From the NCBI GenBank assembly GCA_002316595.1, contig DCDV01000030.1, positions 1,270-65,269 of the forward strand: a DNA stretch of 64,000 nt, in the 5' to 3' direction. The DNA is from Mageeibacillus sp. UBA1046 (lineage in GTDB: Bacteria > Bacillota > Clostridia > Saccharofermentanales > DTU023). The position numbers were made by a program, and so were the translations under genes. Positions 16,681 through 24,609 of this stretch are shown in pieces. Each line of letters begins with the position of its first letter. Within the stretch, counting starts at the first letter, position 1. Below the pieces are notes generated by a model. It searched no databases and was not told the DNA's origin. It saw only the letters and a program-made list of their open reading frames with translations.

Positions 16681-17988
16681 ATGTTATTCAAAGATATCAG
16701 CATCATTGATCATCGGGGGATTACTCACGATAATATGTATCTGGGAACTGCCTCAGATAAAATTATCTGGCTGGAAAAGTTTTCTCCCCCCTCAGAACTT
16801 CTCAGCTCTGTTGATGCAGAAATCTATGAAGGCAGAGACAAAGTACTCTTACCCGGTCTTTATAATATGCACAGTCATGTCCCCATGACTTTATTGCGGG
16901 GTTATGGAGAAGGATTGCCTTTAAAACGCTGGCTTCAAGAGAAAATCTTCCCTTTTGAAGCCTTGCTGGACGCCAACGACATGTATTGGGGTACTCTGCT
17001 GGGAGTCTATGAAATGCTGGCCTCCGGAGTCGTCTCTTTCAGCGACATGTATATGCGTCTGGAAGGCATCTTCCGTGCAGTTCTGGAAACGGGCATAAAA
17101 GCAAATATCACAAACGCTTTTATCGGTAACGAAGATACTGATATTTTTCATGACAGATCCTTTGCAGAAGTAACTGAGTTGATGCACAACTGCCTCTCTA
17201 CTGAAGGACGCATAATAGCCGAAGCCGGTATCCACGCCGAATACTCCTGCGATGAACGTGTCATCCGCGATATTGTCGACTGGGCAAAAGATGAAGATCT
17301 TAACTTGCAGGTACATCTGTCTGAAACTAGAGCAGAACATGAAGAATGTAAAGGCAGACACCAAAATCTGACTCCTGCAGCGTATTTGAATTCTCTTGAT
17401 TTCTTTGACCAGCCAACCGTGGCTGCCCATTGCGTCTACCTGGAAGACTCCGATCTGGATATTTTGCATGATAAAGAAGTAACTATCTGCCACTGCCCTT
17501 CGTCGAATCTTAAACTGGGCAGCGGAATCGCTCCGCTTGCTAAGTTCATGCAACGCGATATAGCCGTGACAATCGGTACAGACGGAGCCTCTTCGAATAA
17601 CAATCTGAATATGCTTGAGGAGATCTCTCTGGCGGCACTCCTTGCCAAAGGCGTCAATCAAGATCCATCTCTAATGAAGACCGAGGACATCCTGCCTATT
17701 GTTACTGCCAACGGCGCAAAAGCCCAAGGACGCAAGAATTGCGGCAAGCTGGAAGTCGGAGCACAGGCTGATCTTTTTATCATGGATCTTCAGAAAGCCC
17801 ACATGAGGCCTGTCTATGATCTGCCAGCCAATATTTTTTTCAGTGGTCAGAGTGCTGATGTTGTACTTACTATGGTTGACGGAAAAGTTGTTTATCGTGA
17901 CGGCATTGCTCCCGGTATTGATCTGGAACGCGTCTTTTTTGAAGTTGACAGAATCAAAGAAGAGAAACTTCACAAACTAAGCAGCTGA
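16681..17988 (+). CDS. mtaD: Amidohydrolase, 5-methylthioadenosine/S-adenosylhomocysteine/5'-deoxyadenosine deaminase type
   Basis: This is a 435-residue zinc amidohydrolase. The first metal motif is NMHSHVPM (His64, His66). It is followed by the family signature LLRGYGEGLPLKRWLQEKIF, then HLSETRAEHEEC, AAHCVYL with a metal histidine, CHCPSSNLKLGSGIAP and the catalytic aspartate in IGTDGASSNNNLNM. These fit the MtaD family, which deaminates adenine nucleoside by-products of SAM enzymes to the inosine forms. Guanine- or chlorohydrolase-type relatives are less likely because of the LRG and SSNLKLGSG motifs. AAGGAG lies seven bases before the ATG. A phosphorylase remnant and an MtnA-like isomerase at 35-36.6 kb would fit later steps of such salvage, though not in the same operon. 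Confidence 0.85.
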   Translation: MLFKDISIIDHRGITHDNMYLGTASDKIIWLEKFSPPSELLSSVDAEIYEGRDKVLLPGLYNMHSHVPMTLLRGYGEGLPLKRWLQEKIFPFEALLDANDMYWGTLLGVYEMLASGVVSFSDMYMRLEGIFRAVLETGIKANITNAFIGNEDTDIFHDRSFAEVTELMHNCLSTEGRIIAEAGIHAEYSCDERVIRDIVDWAKDEDLNLQVHLSETRAEHEECKGRHQNLTPAAYLNSLDFFDQPTVAAHCVYLEDSDLDILHDKEVTICHCPSSNLKLGSGIAPLAKFMQRDIAVTIGTDGASSNNNLNMLEEISLAALLAKGVNQDPSLMKTEDILPIVTANGAKAQGRKNCGKLEVGAQADLFIMDLQKAHMRPVYDLPANIFFSGQSADVVLTMVDGKVVYRDGIAPGIDLERVFFEVDRIKEEKLHKLSS

Positions 17989-18012
17989 ATCACCTGAAAC
18001 CTCAATGCTAAT

Positions 18013-18057
18013 ATGTGTTGATAAAATTTCGCTAAAATGTGCTGATAAAATTTCGCT
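18013..18057. repeat. 21-bp tandem duplication
   Basis: ATGTGTTGATAAAATTTCGC plus T (18013-18033) is repeated at 18037-18057 with one change, 24 bases apart. It lies in the short spacer after mtaD. Confidence 0.85.
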
Positions 18058-18074
18058 TATAAATGAGCAGAAAG

Positions 18075-18102
18075 TTGGCAACAAGCCCGGGCTTGTTGCC
18101 AA
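18075..18102. terminator. Bidirectional terminator, 28-bp perfect palindrome
   Basis: TTGGCAACAAGCCC and its exact complement form a 28-bp perfect palindrome between the convergent deaminase and peroxiredoxin genes. It can fold as a 12-bp GC-containing stem with a four-base loop. T-runs on either side are weak, so termination rests on the strong stem. Confidence 0.65.
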
Positions 18103-18148
18103 TTCCAAAAATATAAAGAGGAGAATTATTAAATCTAATACTTAAGTC

Positions 18149-18871
18149 TTACTTGTCTTTGTCTTTTCTAAAGGTCAAATACCAATCCTTCATATCGTAT
18201 TCATAACGATCGTCGCTGCCGCTTTGGCCAAGCTCCACTCTTTCTTTGAGAGCGGTCTGGGTGCCCGGAGCGGGAATAATGACATCTTTCCCTGGCTGCC
18301 AGTTGGCCGGCAAAGCGACATTCTCTTTCTCACATAGCTGCAGTCCCGTCAGGATACGCTTGATTTCAGCAAAATTGCGGCCGAGAGAGGCGGGGTAATA
18401 CAGAATAGTACGGACAATTCCTCGCGGATCTATGAAAAAGACTGCACGCACCGCGGATGTATCCGACTCTCCCTGAACCATGCCATATTTATTGGCTACT
18501 TCCATCTTGATGTCCGCTATAACAGGGAATTTAACCTCCGGATTCTCTATGTCTTCCCATGTATATCCTTCAATTGCATTAACCCAGGCTAAATGTGAGA
18601 AAAGTGAATCGATGGAAAGGCCTATCAGCTCTGTGTTCATCTCGGCGAATTCTTCATGCATTTTTGCAAAGGTCATAAACTCAGTTGTACAGACAGGTGT
18701 AAAGTCGGAAGGATGAGAAAAGAGAATTACCCATTTGCCTTCATAGTCCTCAGGAAATTTTATCATCCCTTGTGTGGTATTGGTTTCAAATGAGGGGGCT
18801 TTAGTTCCGATTAAGGGAAAACTGACAGCATTTTCCTTTTTCTCTGCGGTTTCAATGTTTTGATCATTCAT
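18149..18871 (-). CDS. Peroxiredoxin, Prx6/archaeal-type
   Basis: This 240-residue peroxiredoxin has the active site SHPSDFTPVCTTE, where the cysteine reduces hydrogen peroxide or organic peroxides. Supporting features are LIGLSIDSLFSHLAW, VRAVFFIDPRGIVRTILYYP and the long C-terminal domain with LPANWQPGKDVIIP, characteristic of the Prx6 subfamily rather than the shorter AhpC. A second cysteine (GLQLCEKEN) could allow a resolving role. The start is the ATG at 18871 with AGGAG eight bases upstream; a TTG two codons earlier is not needed. It is cytoplasmic and transcribed alone. A two-copy 18-bp tandem repeat sits about 55-90 bases upstream. The nearby Bcp gene gives a second thiol peroxidase in this window. 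Confidence 0.92.
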   Translation of the reverse strand: MNDQNIETAEKKENAVSFPLIGTKAPSFETNTTQGMIKFPEDYEGKWVILFSHPSDFTPVCTTEFMTFAKMHEEFAEMNTELIGLSIDSLFSHLAWVNAIEGYTWEDIENPEVKFPVIADIKMEVANKYGMVQGESDTSAVRAVFFIDPRGIVRTILYYPASLGRNFAEIKRILTGLQLCEKENVALPANWQPGKDVIIPAPGTQTALKERVELGQSGSDDRYEYDMKDWYLTFRKDKDK

Positions 18872-18925
18872 TTTCAAAACTCCTTTTATTAAGATTCCGT
18901 GTTCTTTCCTAAAAAATATTAATGT

Positions 18926-18961
18926 GTTGATGCTGTTGTTTCAGTTGATGTTGTTGTTTCA
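18926..18961. repeat. 18-bp tandem repeat upstream of the peroxiredoxin gene
   Basis: GTTGATGCTGTTGTTTCA at 18926-18943 is followed directly by a copy with one change at 18944-18961. It lies in the presumed promoter region of the minus-strand peroxiredoxin gene. Confidence 0.85.
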
Positions 18962-19056
18962 GAATAAAAGAGAAGAATCAGAGATTCAAATACATGACAA
19001 GAATGTTTCTTCAGTTACACGAACAGGGATCTAGGAGTTATAGCTTAAAGAGAAAA

Positions 19057-19113
19057 TACCGGCACTACTATGCCGGTAAAAAGCGAAAAGAGCTCTAGTT
19101 GGGAGCCCTTTTC
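19057..19113 (-). terminator. Two consecutive hairpins ending the liv operon
   Basis: Reading on the minus strand, a stem made of GAAAAGGGCTC/GAGCTCTTTTC (one mismatch, 19113-19085) is followed by the perfect 8-bp stem TACCGGCA/TGCCGGTA (19078-19057) and then TTTTCTCTTT. This is a good rho-independent terminator about 130 bases beyond the livF stop. Confidence 0.7.
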
Positions 19114-19241
19114 TGAGGAGACGTATGAAGAGGTGTTGTATGTAAGTTTTAACTTACGCTGACATTTTAGTTAGTTTATGTGTCTTCTATTTCGCAGAAT
19201 AATGAACTATTGTGAAAAAAGGTGAAACAGGCATAGCGTTT

Positions 19242-19958
19242 TCAGGTGCCCAGATATGCTTCACGGATACGCTCATCTTCGAGCATTTCACAAGCAATGC
19301 CTTCATGTACAATCCTGCCTGTTTCCAGCACATAAGCCCGATCAGCAATACTTAACGCCATACGGGCGTTTTGTTCAACCAGCAAAATAGTAGTCCCTTC
19401 TCTTCTCAGCTCCTGAATAAGATCAAAAACTTCTTTTACTAACAAGGGGGCCAGCCCCATAGAGGGTTCATCCATCAACATCAGCTTAGGTCTGGACATC
19501 AGCGCTCTGGCAATCGCCAGCATTTGCTGCTCACCCCCGGAAAGAGTACCGGCTGGCTGATGGCGTCTCTCGGCTAAACGGGGAAAGCGCTCAAGAATAT
19601 CTTCAACATCCTTTTTTACTTCGGATTTCTTAGTACGGATATAAGCACCCATCTCCAGGTTGTCTTCTACAGACAGCCGGGTGAAGATCCTTCTTCCTTC
19701 AGGCACCTGAACCAAACCGGTAGTTACAATATCTTCCGGCTTAACCTTAACCAGATCCAGTCCGTTATATATAATCTGTCCCTGGCGGGGACGCAATAAT
19801 CCGGAAATGCAGTGCATGATAGTCGTCTTACCGGCACCATTTGCCCCGATTAAAGATACCAACTCTCCTTCTTCCTTAATTTCGAGGCTGATACCTTTAA
19901 TGGCGTGGATTGGACCGTAAAAAACATGCAGATCACTAATAGTGAACAGACTCTTCAT
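19242..19958 (-). CDS. livF: Branched-chain amino-acid ABC importer, ATP-binding protein LivF
   Basis: This 238-residue ATPase ends the livKHMGF operon. Motifs: Walker A GANGAGKTT, Q-loop region GLVQVPEGRRIF (the PEGR sequence is a LivF hallmark), signature LSGGEQQMLAIARALM, Walker B LMLMDEPSMGLAP and H-loop LLVEQNARMAL. It starts one base after the livG stop, so the two ATPases are translationally linked. With LivG it powers uptake of leucine, isoleucine and valine, or related amino acids. Confidence 0.95.
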   Translation of the reverse strand: MKSLFTISDLHVFYGPIHAIKGISLEIKEEGELVSLIGANGAGKTTIMHCISGLLRPRQGQIIYNGLDLVKVKPEDIVTTGLVQVPEGRRIFTRLSVEDNLEMGAYIRTKKSEVKKDVEDILERFPRLAERRHQPAGTLSGGEQQMLAIARALMSRPKLMLMDEPSMGLAPLLVKEVFDLIQELRREGTTILLVEQNARMALSIADRAYVLETGRIVHEGIACEMLEDERIREAYLGT

Positions 19959-19959
19959 C

Positions 19960-20724
19960 CTAAACCTCGCATCCTAAATAGGCATCGATTACTTCTTTGT
20001 TCTTCTTTATATTCTCAGGAATTCCTTCTGCGATCACGCAGCCATAATTCAAAACGACGATCTTGTCACAGATGCCCATTACCAGTTTCATGTCATGCTC
20101 AATAAGCAGTATGGCAATAGAAAATCGCTCGCGCACTGCATCTATTCTTTCCATCAGGGCTTCAGTCTCGGAGGGGTTCATACCTGCCGCAGGCTCATCG
20201 AGCAAAAGGACGCGTGGATTGGTTGCCAGGGCACGGCAAATTTCCAGTTGACGCTGTTGACCGTAAGGCAAGTTTCCTGCGTAGTAATCAGCATAGGGAT
20301 CCAAATCAAAAACCTGCAGTAATTCCATAGCTTTTTCATGAATTGATTTTTCTTCCCGCCAGTAGGAAGGGAGGCGGAAAACTCCTGCCGGTACTGAGTA
20401 TTTGCCCTGATAAATGAAACCTACTTTAACATTGTCAATGACGGGCATATTGCGGAAAAGGCGAATGTTCTGAAAAGTGCGGGTGAGTCCGCGTGCTACT
20501 GCCTGATGAGGCTTCTTCCCCTTCATGATCTCTCCGTCAAGGATAACGGTGCCGCTATTAGGCTGGTACACATGTGTAAGAAGATTAAAGATAGTTGTCT
20601 TCCCCGCGCCATTCTGTCCGATCATACCTGTAATACTGCCGTCCTCAACGGTAAAGCTAACATCATTGACAGCAATCAGGCCACCGAATCTGAGTGTTAA
20701 ATTATTAACTTCAAGTAAAGCCAT
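19960..20724 (-). CDS. livG: Branched-chain amino-acid ABC importer, ATP-binding protein LivG
   Basis: This 254-residue ATPase has Walker A GQNGAGKTTIFNLLT, Q-loop with GLTRTFQNIRLF (a LivG hallmark), the long insert after it, signature LPYGQQRQLEICRAL (the YGQQR variant normal for LivG), Walker B VLLLDEPAAGMNP and H-loop LLIEHDMKLVM. It sits between livM and livF with gaps of three and one bases. It acts on the cytoplasmic side of the LivHM permease. Confidence 0.95.
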   Translation of the reverse strand: MALLEVNNLTLRFGGLIAVNDVSFTVEDGSITGMIGQNGAGKTTIFNLLTHVYQPNSGTVILDGEIMKGKKPHQAVARGLTRTFQNIRLFRNMPVIDNVKVGFIYQGKYSVPAGVFRLPSYWREEKSIHEKAMELLQVFDLDPYADYYAGNLPYGQQRQLEICRALATNPRVLLLDEPAAGMNPSETEALMERIDAVRERFSIAILLIEHDMKLVMGICDKIVVLNYGCVIAEGIPENIKKNKEVIDAYLGCEV

Positions 20725-20727
20725 CTT

Positions 20728-21861
20728 TTATCTCCTTCCCTTCCATTTACGTTCTAATGGTTCTTCCGGAGTGCCTGAAGAAGTACCCGTCCTCTCGCGC
20801 AGGTCACTGTCTGCTTTGCGTTCAGCGCTGCCGCTGACGGGAATATTCTCCTGAGGAGTAACGCTGCTCCCTCCCACTCCTGAGCTCGGGGGAGATTCCT
20901 CTCGCTTCACTCTGCGGAAAAGATTGCCGATAACGCGCTGGGAAAGTTCCTTCTGTCCCAGCAATCCTTCAGGACGATATAACATTAATAAGATCAGGAC
21001 TGCAGAGTAGATCAAGGTACGATATGCAGCTAATCCTCTTAACAGTTCCGGCAATAAGGTCAGGAAAAATGCAGATATTACTGAGCCTGTCAATGAACCG
21101 ATACCACCGAGGACGACCATGACCATGAAGTTTATTGACTGGTTATAATCAAAAAAGCTTGGCTCCAATACGCCCTGGTAATGAGCATAGAGACCGCCGG
21201 CTACACCGGCGAAGAAAGCAGATAGAGAAAAGGCGATCAATTTATAACGTGTAACTGCTACACCGCAAGCTTCAGACGCAATATCATCCTCACGGATAGA
21301 CAAGATCGCTCTGCCATGGCTGGAGCGTATCAGAGTATAGATAACAATAATAGTAATTATGAGTACCCAATACCCCATCGTGTAAGTAGTGTCAAGAGAA
21401 ATCCCGGTCAGCGGCTGACCGCCTCCGGTAATTTTCATGGACCGCATAATAACTTTTACAATCTCACCAAAAGCCAAGGTGGTGATGGCAAGATAATCTC
21501 CTCTGAGCCGAAAGGCCGGGATACCGACAACTATACCCGAAAGTGCGGCCATCAGGCCGCCGGCAATCAGAGAGACAAAAAGGATGGGTATGTTCCCGGG
21601 ACTGTCTGCAGACAACGTTATCAGCGCTGAAGTATAAGCGCCTACTGACATGAATCCTGCATGACCCAAATTCAATTCACCCAAAAGCCCCGTCGAAAGA
21701 TTCAATGACACTGCGGCAATACTGAATATGCAGCAGAGAGTGAAAAGATCTATGAAGGTGCGACTGACCAGTCCATTACTGAATATCAGATAAAAGACTA
21801 AATAAACACAAGCTGCAGCAGCCAAATTTATCAGGTAAGATTTAAATTTTGATTTTGGCAT
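20728..21861 (-). CDS. livM: Branched-chain amino-acid ABC importer, permease LivM with C-terminal extension
   Basis: This 377-residue permease has about eight to nine membrane helices. GELNLGHAGFMSVGAY and the EAA-like loop LRGDYLAITTLAFGEIVKVI are family signatures, and the core ends LYRPEGLLG. About 65 residues then follow that are charged and rich in Ser, Gly, Pro and Glu, probably a disordered cytoplasmic tail not usual in LivM. The ATG has GGGGGGAG close upstream. The gene begins nine bases after livH and pairs with it to form the channel. Confidence 0.92.
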   Translation of the reverse strand: MPKSKFKSYLINLAAAACVYLVFYLIFSNGLVSRTFIDLFTLCCIFSIAAVSLNLSTGLLGELNLGHAGFMSVGAYTSALITLSADSPGNIPILFVSLIAGGLMAALSGIVVGIPAFRLRGDYLAITTLAFGEIVKVIMRSMKITGGGQPLTGISLDTTYTMGYWVLIITIIVIYTLIRSSHGRAILSIREDDIASEACGVAVTRYKLIAFSLSAFFAGVAGGLYAHYQGVLEPSFFDYNQSINFMVMVVLGGIGSLTGSVISAFFLTLLPELLRGLAAYRTLIYSAVLILLMLYRPEGLLGQKELSQRVIGNLFRRVKREESPPSSGVGGSSVTPQENIPVSGSAERKADSDLRERTGTSSGTPEEPLERKWKGRR

Positions 21862-21869
21862 ACTCCCCC

Positions 21870-22760
21870 CTATACTTTCTCTCGCTCGCTTTTTCCCAAT
21901 AATCCCGCTGGCTTTAGTAACAGGACCAGGATTAAGATGACAAATACTACTCCTTCAGAAAGTTGAGCAACCGATGAAGGGATATATGCTCTAGTCATCG
22001 TCTCGACGAGACCCAGGAGGAAGCCGCCCAGCATAGCGCCGGGGATAAGCCCTATTCCGCCCAGCACAGCAGCAATAAATGCCTTGATACCGGGCAACGC
22101 TCCCATATAAGGAGTTATCTGGGGATAGGAGACTATATATAACGCTGCTGCAATGGCAGCCAGAGCTGAACCGATAGCGAAGGTCATTGATACTATTCGG
22201 TTCACTTTGATCCCCATCAGATACGCTCCCTTCAAGTCTTCAGAAACAACCAGCATGGCTTTGCCTGCCTTGTGGCGGGTCACGAACAACTGCAGGAGGA
22301 TCATTACAACCACAGCAACTGCAATAGTGATCAGGGTCCATGCACTTATAGAGATCTCTCCGGCGTGCAAGACCGGAAAACTGGATGCAGTCAAGGGGAA
22401 GGCTCTGGGGTCAGGAGTGAATAAAATAGCATATAAAGTTTGCAGAAACAGACTGACAGCTATAGCTGTGATCAAAGCAGAGAGCCTGGATGCCTGGCGT
22501 AAACGCCTGTACGCTATTCTCTCGATCAAAACGCCTAAAATTACAGACAAAATTGTAGCCAGAATAGTGGCTGCAATAAAGGGGAGATCCAGCAATGTCA
22601 TGAAGAAATATATGAAATAGGCCGCTGTCATCATAATTTCACCATGAGCGAAGTTGATCAGCTTGATAATGCCATATACCATCGTGTAACCAAGGGCAAT
22701 CAGGGCATAGATCGATCCTATCTGCAAGCCATTCAAAAACTGTAATATGAAATATGTCAT
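21870..22760 (-). CDS. livH: Branched-chain amino-acid ABC importer, permease LivH
   Basis: This 296-residue permease has the N-terminal FLNGLQIGSIYALIALGYTM and the signature LINFAHGEIMM, with IAYRRLRQASRLSALITAIA after the early helices and AFIAAVLGGIGLIPGAMLGG near the C-terminus. The start is the ATG at 22760, which gives the usual family N-terminus. A longer frame from 22814 would add 18 atypical residues and run through the spacer close to the livK hairpin. The gene follows livK after a spacer with a strong stem-loop. Confidence 0.93.
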   Translation of the reverse strand: MTYFILQFLNGLQIGSIYALIALGYTMVYGIIKLINFAHGEIMMTAAYFIYFFMTLLDLPFIAATILATILSVILGVLIERIAYRRLRQASRLSALITAIAVSLFLQTLYAILFTPDPRAFPLTASSFPVLHAGEISISAWTLITIAVAVVVMILLQLFVTRHKAGKAMLVVSEDLKGAYLMGIKVNRIVSMTFAIGSALAAIAAALYIVSYPQITPYMGALPGIKAFIAAVLGGIGLIPGAMLGGFLLGLVETMTRAYIPSSVAQLSEGVVFVILILVLLLKPAGLLGKSEREKV

Positions 22761-22804
22761 AAATAATCTCTTTTCAACAGAGCTGTCTTTAAAGATACAA
22801 ATGC

Positions 22805-22840
22805 CATGAACCAAGAGGATGTTATCCTGCCTGGTTCATG
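22805..22840 (-). other. Intercistronic stem-loop between livK and livH
   Basis: CATGAACCA pairs with TGGTTCATG, and inside it AGGAT pairs with ATCCT around a GTT loop. The hairpin follows the binding-protein gene and precedes the permease gene, as in the oppA-oppB spacer. It has no strong T-run, suggesting transcript protection or partial termination. Confidence 0.65.
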
Positions 22841-22893
22841 ACTTTGATAAAAATTCACCTTTTAAGTGTTTAATCTATATCCGATTTACGATG

Positions 22894-24111
22894 CTATTCG
22901 TCGCTCTGCATCTTAGTAGACAGAGTATATTCACCATCTTTAATCAGAATGATAGACACAGTCTTGATGGGATTATTATTGTCATCAAAGGTAATGTTGC
23001 CGGTGACACCCTCATATTCCAGATTCTTCATAGCATCAATGATAGCATCTGAATCAGTATTTCCTGCCTCTTCTATAGCTTGTATCATCATATTGGCGGC
23101 ATCGTAGCCGAGAGCTGCGAATGAAACAGCTTCCATATCATAAGCTTCGCGGTAAGCACTTAAGAAAGACTGCAATTTTTCATTAGGGTCGTCCTGTGCG
23201 TAATGGTTGGTAAAATATGCGCCGTCGGCATCATTCTTCTCTGTACCTATGACATTTTCGCTCAGAACGCCATCCCAGCCGTCGCCGCCCAGATAAGGAA
23301 CATCCAAACCGACCTGCTTGGCCTGACGCACTATCATGATGTTGTCGTTATAGTAATTAGGAACATAGAGAACTTCAGCCCCGGCAGTCTTAATCTTGGT
23401 AAGCTGTGTTTTGAAATCTGTGTCTGTGGAACTGTAATTCTCAGAAGCTACAATCTCAACACCTTCTTCTTCACATCTGGCCGTGAAAGCGTCCGTCAGT
23501 CCCTGGGAATAGTTATCTGATACGTTGTATAAAATTGCTGCTTTCTTAAGTTCCAGATTATTAGCAACAAATGCGCCCATCAGATCGCCCTGTACCTCAT
23601 CAATAAAGCAGGCACGGAAAACATTTTCTCCCTGCTTAGTAATGTCGGCAGACGTGCCGCTTGCTGTTATTAAGGGCATATTGTCGCGAGCTGCACGCTG
23701 AGCTACAGCGATAGATGGCTCTGAGGTAACGTCACCGATTACTGCCACAACTTTATCGTCATTGACTAAGCGGTTATAGGCGTTTGTTGCTTCTACTGTC
23801 TCGCCTTTTTCGTCGTAAACGATATACTCGATCTGTTTACCCAAAACTCCGCCGTTTTCATTAACCTCTTCGATTGCCAGCTGGACTCCATTATTAACAG
23901 CAATACCATAGATAGAAACATTTCCGGTTAGTGGGGCTAAGCCACCAATCTTAATGGTATCCCCTGTTTCGCCCGGTGCTTCTGTGTTGCCGTTTTCCGG
24001 ATCTGTTGTCTCCGGTTCTGCCGCAGTCCCGCAGGATGTCAGCAGCATAATAATTGCCAACGACACCAGTAGAACTGTTGTGAACACTTTCTTAGATTTT
24101 GACTTTCTCAT
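22894..24111 (-). CDS. livK: Branched-chain amino-acid ABC importer, substrate-binding lipoprotein LivK/LivJ type
   Basis: This 405-residue type I periplasmic-binding-fold lipoprotein has a basic N-terminus and hydrophobic stretch ending in the lipobox LTSC, followed by a Pro/Glu/Thr linker. The mature domain starts IKIGGLAPLTGNVSIYG, then VNENGGVLG, VVAVIGDVTSEPSIA and ITASGTSADIT, as in Leu/Ile/Val-binding proteins. The ATG has GAGGAGGTC just upstream. It is the first gene of the operon; a 10-bp inverted repeat lies about 155-185 bases upstream. The precise amino acid bound cannot be read from the sequence. Confidence 0.93.
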   Translation of the reverse strand: MRKSKSKKVFTTVLLVSLAIIMLLTSCGTAAEPETTDPENGNTEAPGETGDTIKIGGLAPLTGNVSIYGIAVNNGVQLAIEEVNENGGVLGKQIEYIVYDEKGETVEATNAYNRLVNDDKVVAVIGDVTSEPSIAVAQRAARDNMPLITASGTSADITKQGENVFRACFIDEVQGDLMGAFVANNLELKKAAILYNVSDNYSQGLTDAFTARCEEEGVEIVASENYSSTDTDFKTQLTKIKTAGAEVLYVPNYYNDNIMIVRQAKQVGLDVPYLGGDGWDGVLSENVIGTEKNDADGAYFTNHYAQDDPNEKLQSFLSAYREAYDMEAVSFAALGYDAANMMIQAIEEAGNTDSDAIIDAMKNLEYEGVTGNITFDDNNNPIKTVSIILIKDGEYTLSTKMQSDE

Positions 24112-24265
24112 ACATTTGACCTCCTCGGCAAATTGTTTAATTCGATCTGTGGAACAGGATTTCTGTGCCTCGTTGCATTTTTATGCATTATTTGCAAGAA
24201 AAATCGAATTCCCACAATTTTATTCTTAATCATTTAAAAGGTCAAACTATATATATAAATTTATC

Positions 24266-24295
24266 AATCTAAACAACTTAATCTTTGTTTAGATT
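24266..24295. promoter_or_regulatory. 10-bp inverted repeat upstream of the liv operon
   Basis: AATCTAAACA, ten bases, TGTTTAGATT form a perfect inverted repeat in the divergent spacer between livK and the SRP RNA gene. It may be an operator for the liv operon or a weak AT-rich hairpin; no regulator is adjacent. The rest of the spacer (24112-24455) shows no ORF. Confidence 0.4.
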
Positions 24296-24424
24296 ATGAT
24301 AGTATACACATTTCCCAATATTACCTTTAGTCCGGGAGATTTGCTTCGAGATTTGCTTCAACCTGCTTAAAACATAGGCCTTAAACCATAGCTCTGATTC
24401 ACCCTTTATGCAGGTCAATTTTAT

Positions 24425-24432
24425 GCTACAAT
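24425..24432 (+). promoter_or_regulatory. Extended -10 promoter of the SRP RNA gene
   Basis: GCTACAAT preceded by T gives the extended -10 form TG-C-TACAAT, about 23 bases before the predicted 5' end of the SRP RNA. The -35 region is poor (CTTTAT-like). Confidence 0.5.
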
Positions 24433-24455
24433 TAAAGCCTAACGCCGTAACTGGC

Positions 24456-24570
24456 CTGCAGTTGATAGTGGGTCCCGTGCGATGCGGCCCGTGAACCCCG
24501 CCAGGTCTGGAAGGAAGCAGCGGTAAGCGGCAAACCGTAGGTGCCGCGGGGTTGCCCGCTTCAGCTGCAG
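24456..24570 (+). ncRNA. ffs: Signal recognition particle RNA, small bacterial type (4.5S/scRNA)
   Basis: The conserved SRP domain IV core is clear: CCAGGTCTGGAAGGAAGCAG within GTGAACCCCGCC…CGGTAAGC. The flanking arms CTGCAGTTGA (24456-24465) and TCAGCTGCAG (24561-24570) pair with one G·U to close the long hairpin, which sets the approximate ends. The RNA binds Ffh and targets membrane proteins. Its location directly before dnaX is the common arrangement in Bacillota. Exact ends may be off by several bases. The dnaX start is 40 bases beyond the 3' arm. Confidence 0.93.
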
Positions 24571-24609
24571 CCCAGATGCGGCGTTTTCCCTGGAGGAAGG
24601 AGCAGTAAC

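Noticed and set aside
16921..17661. 246-codon minus-strand frame
   Set aside because: It is a shadow antisense to the deaminase gene, whose metal motifs are intact in the other strand.
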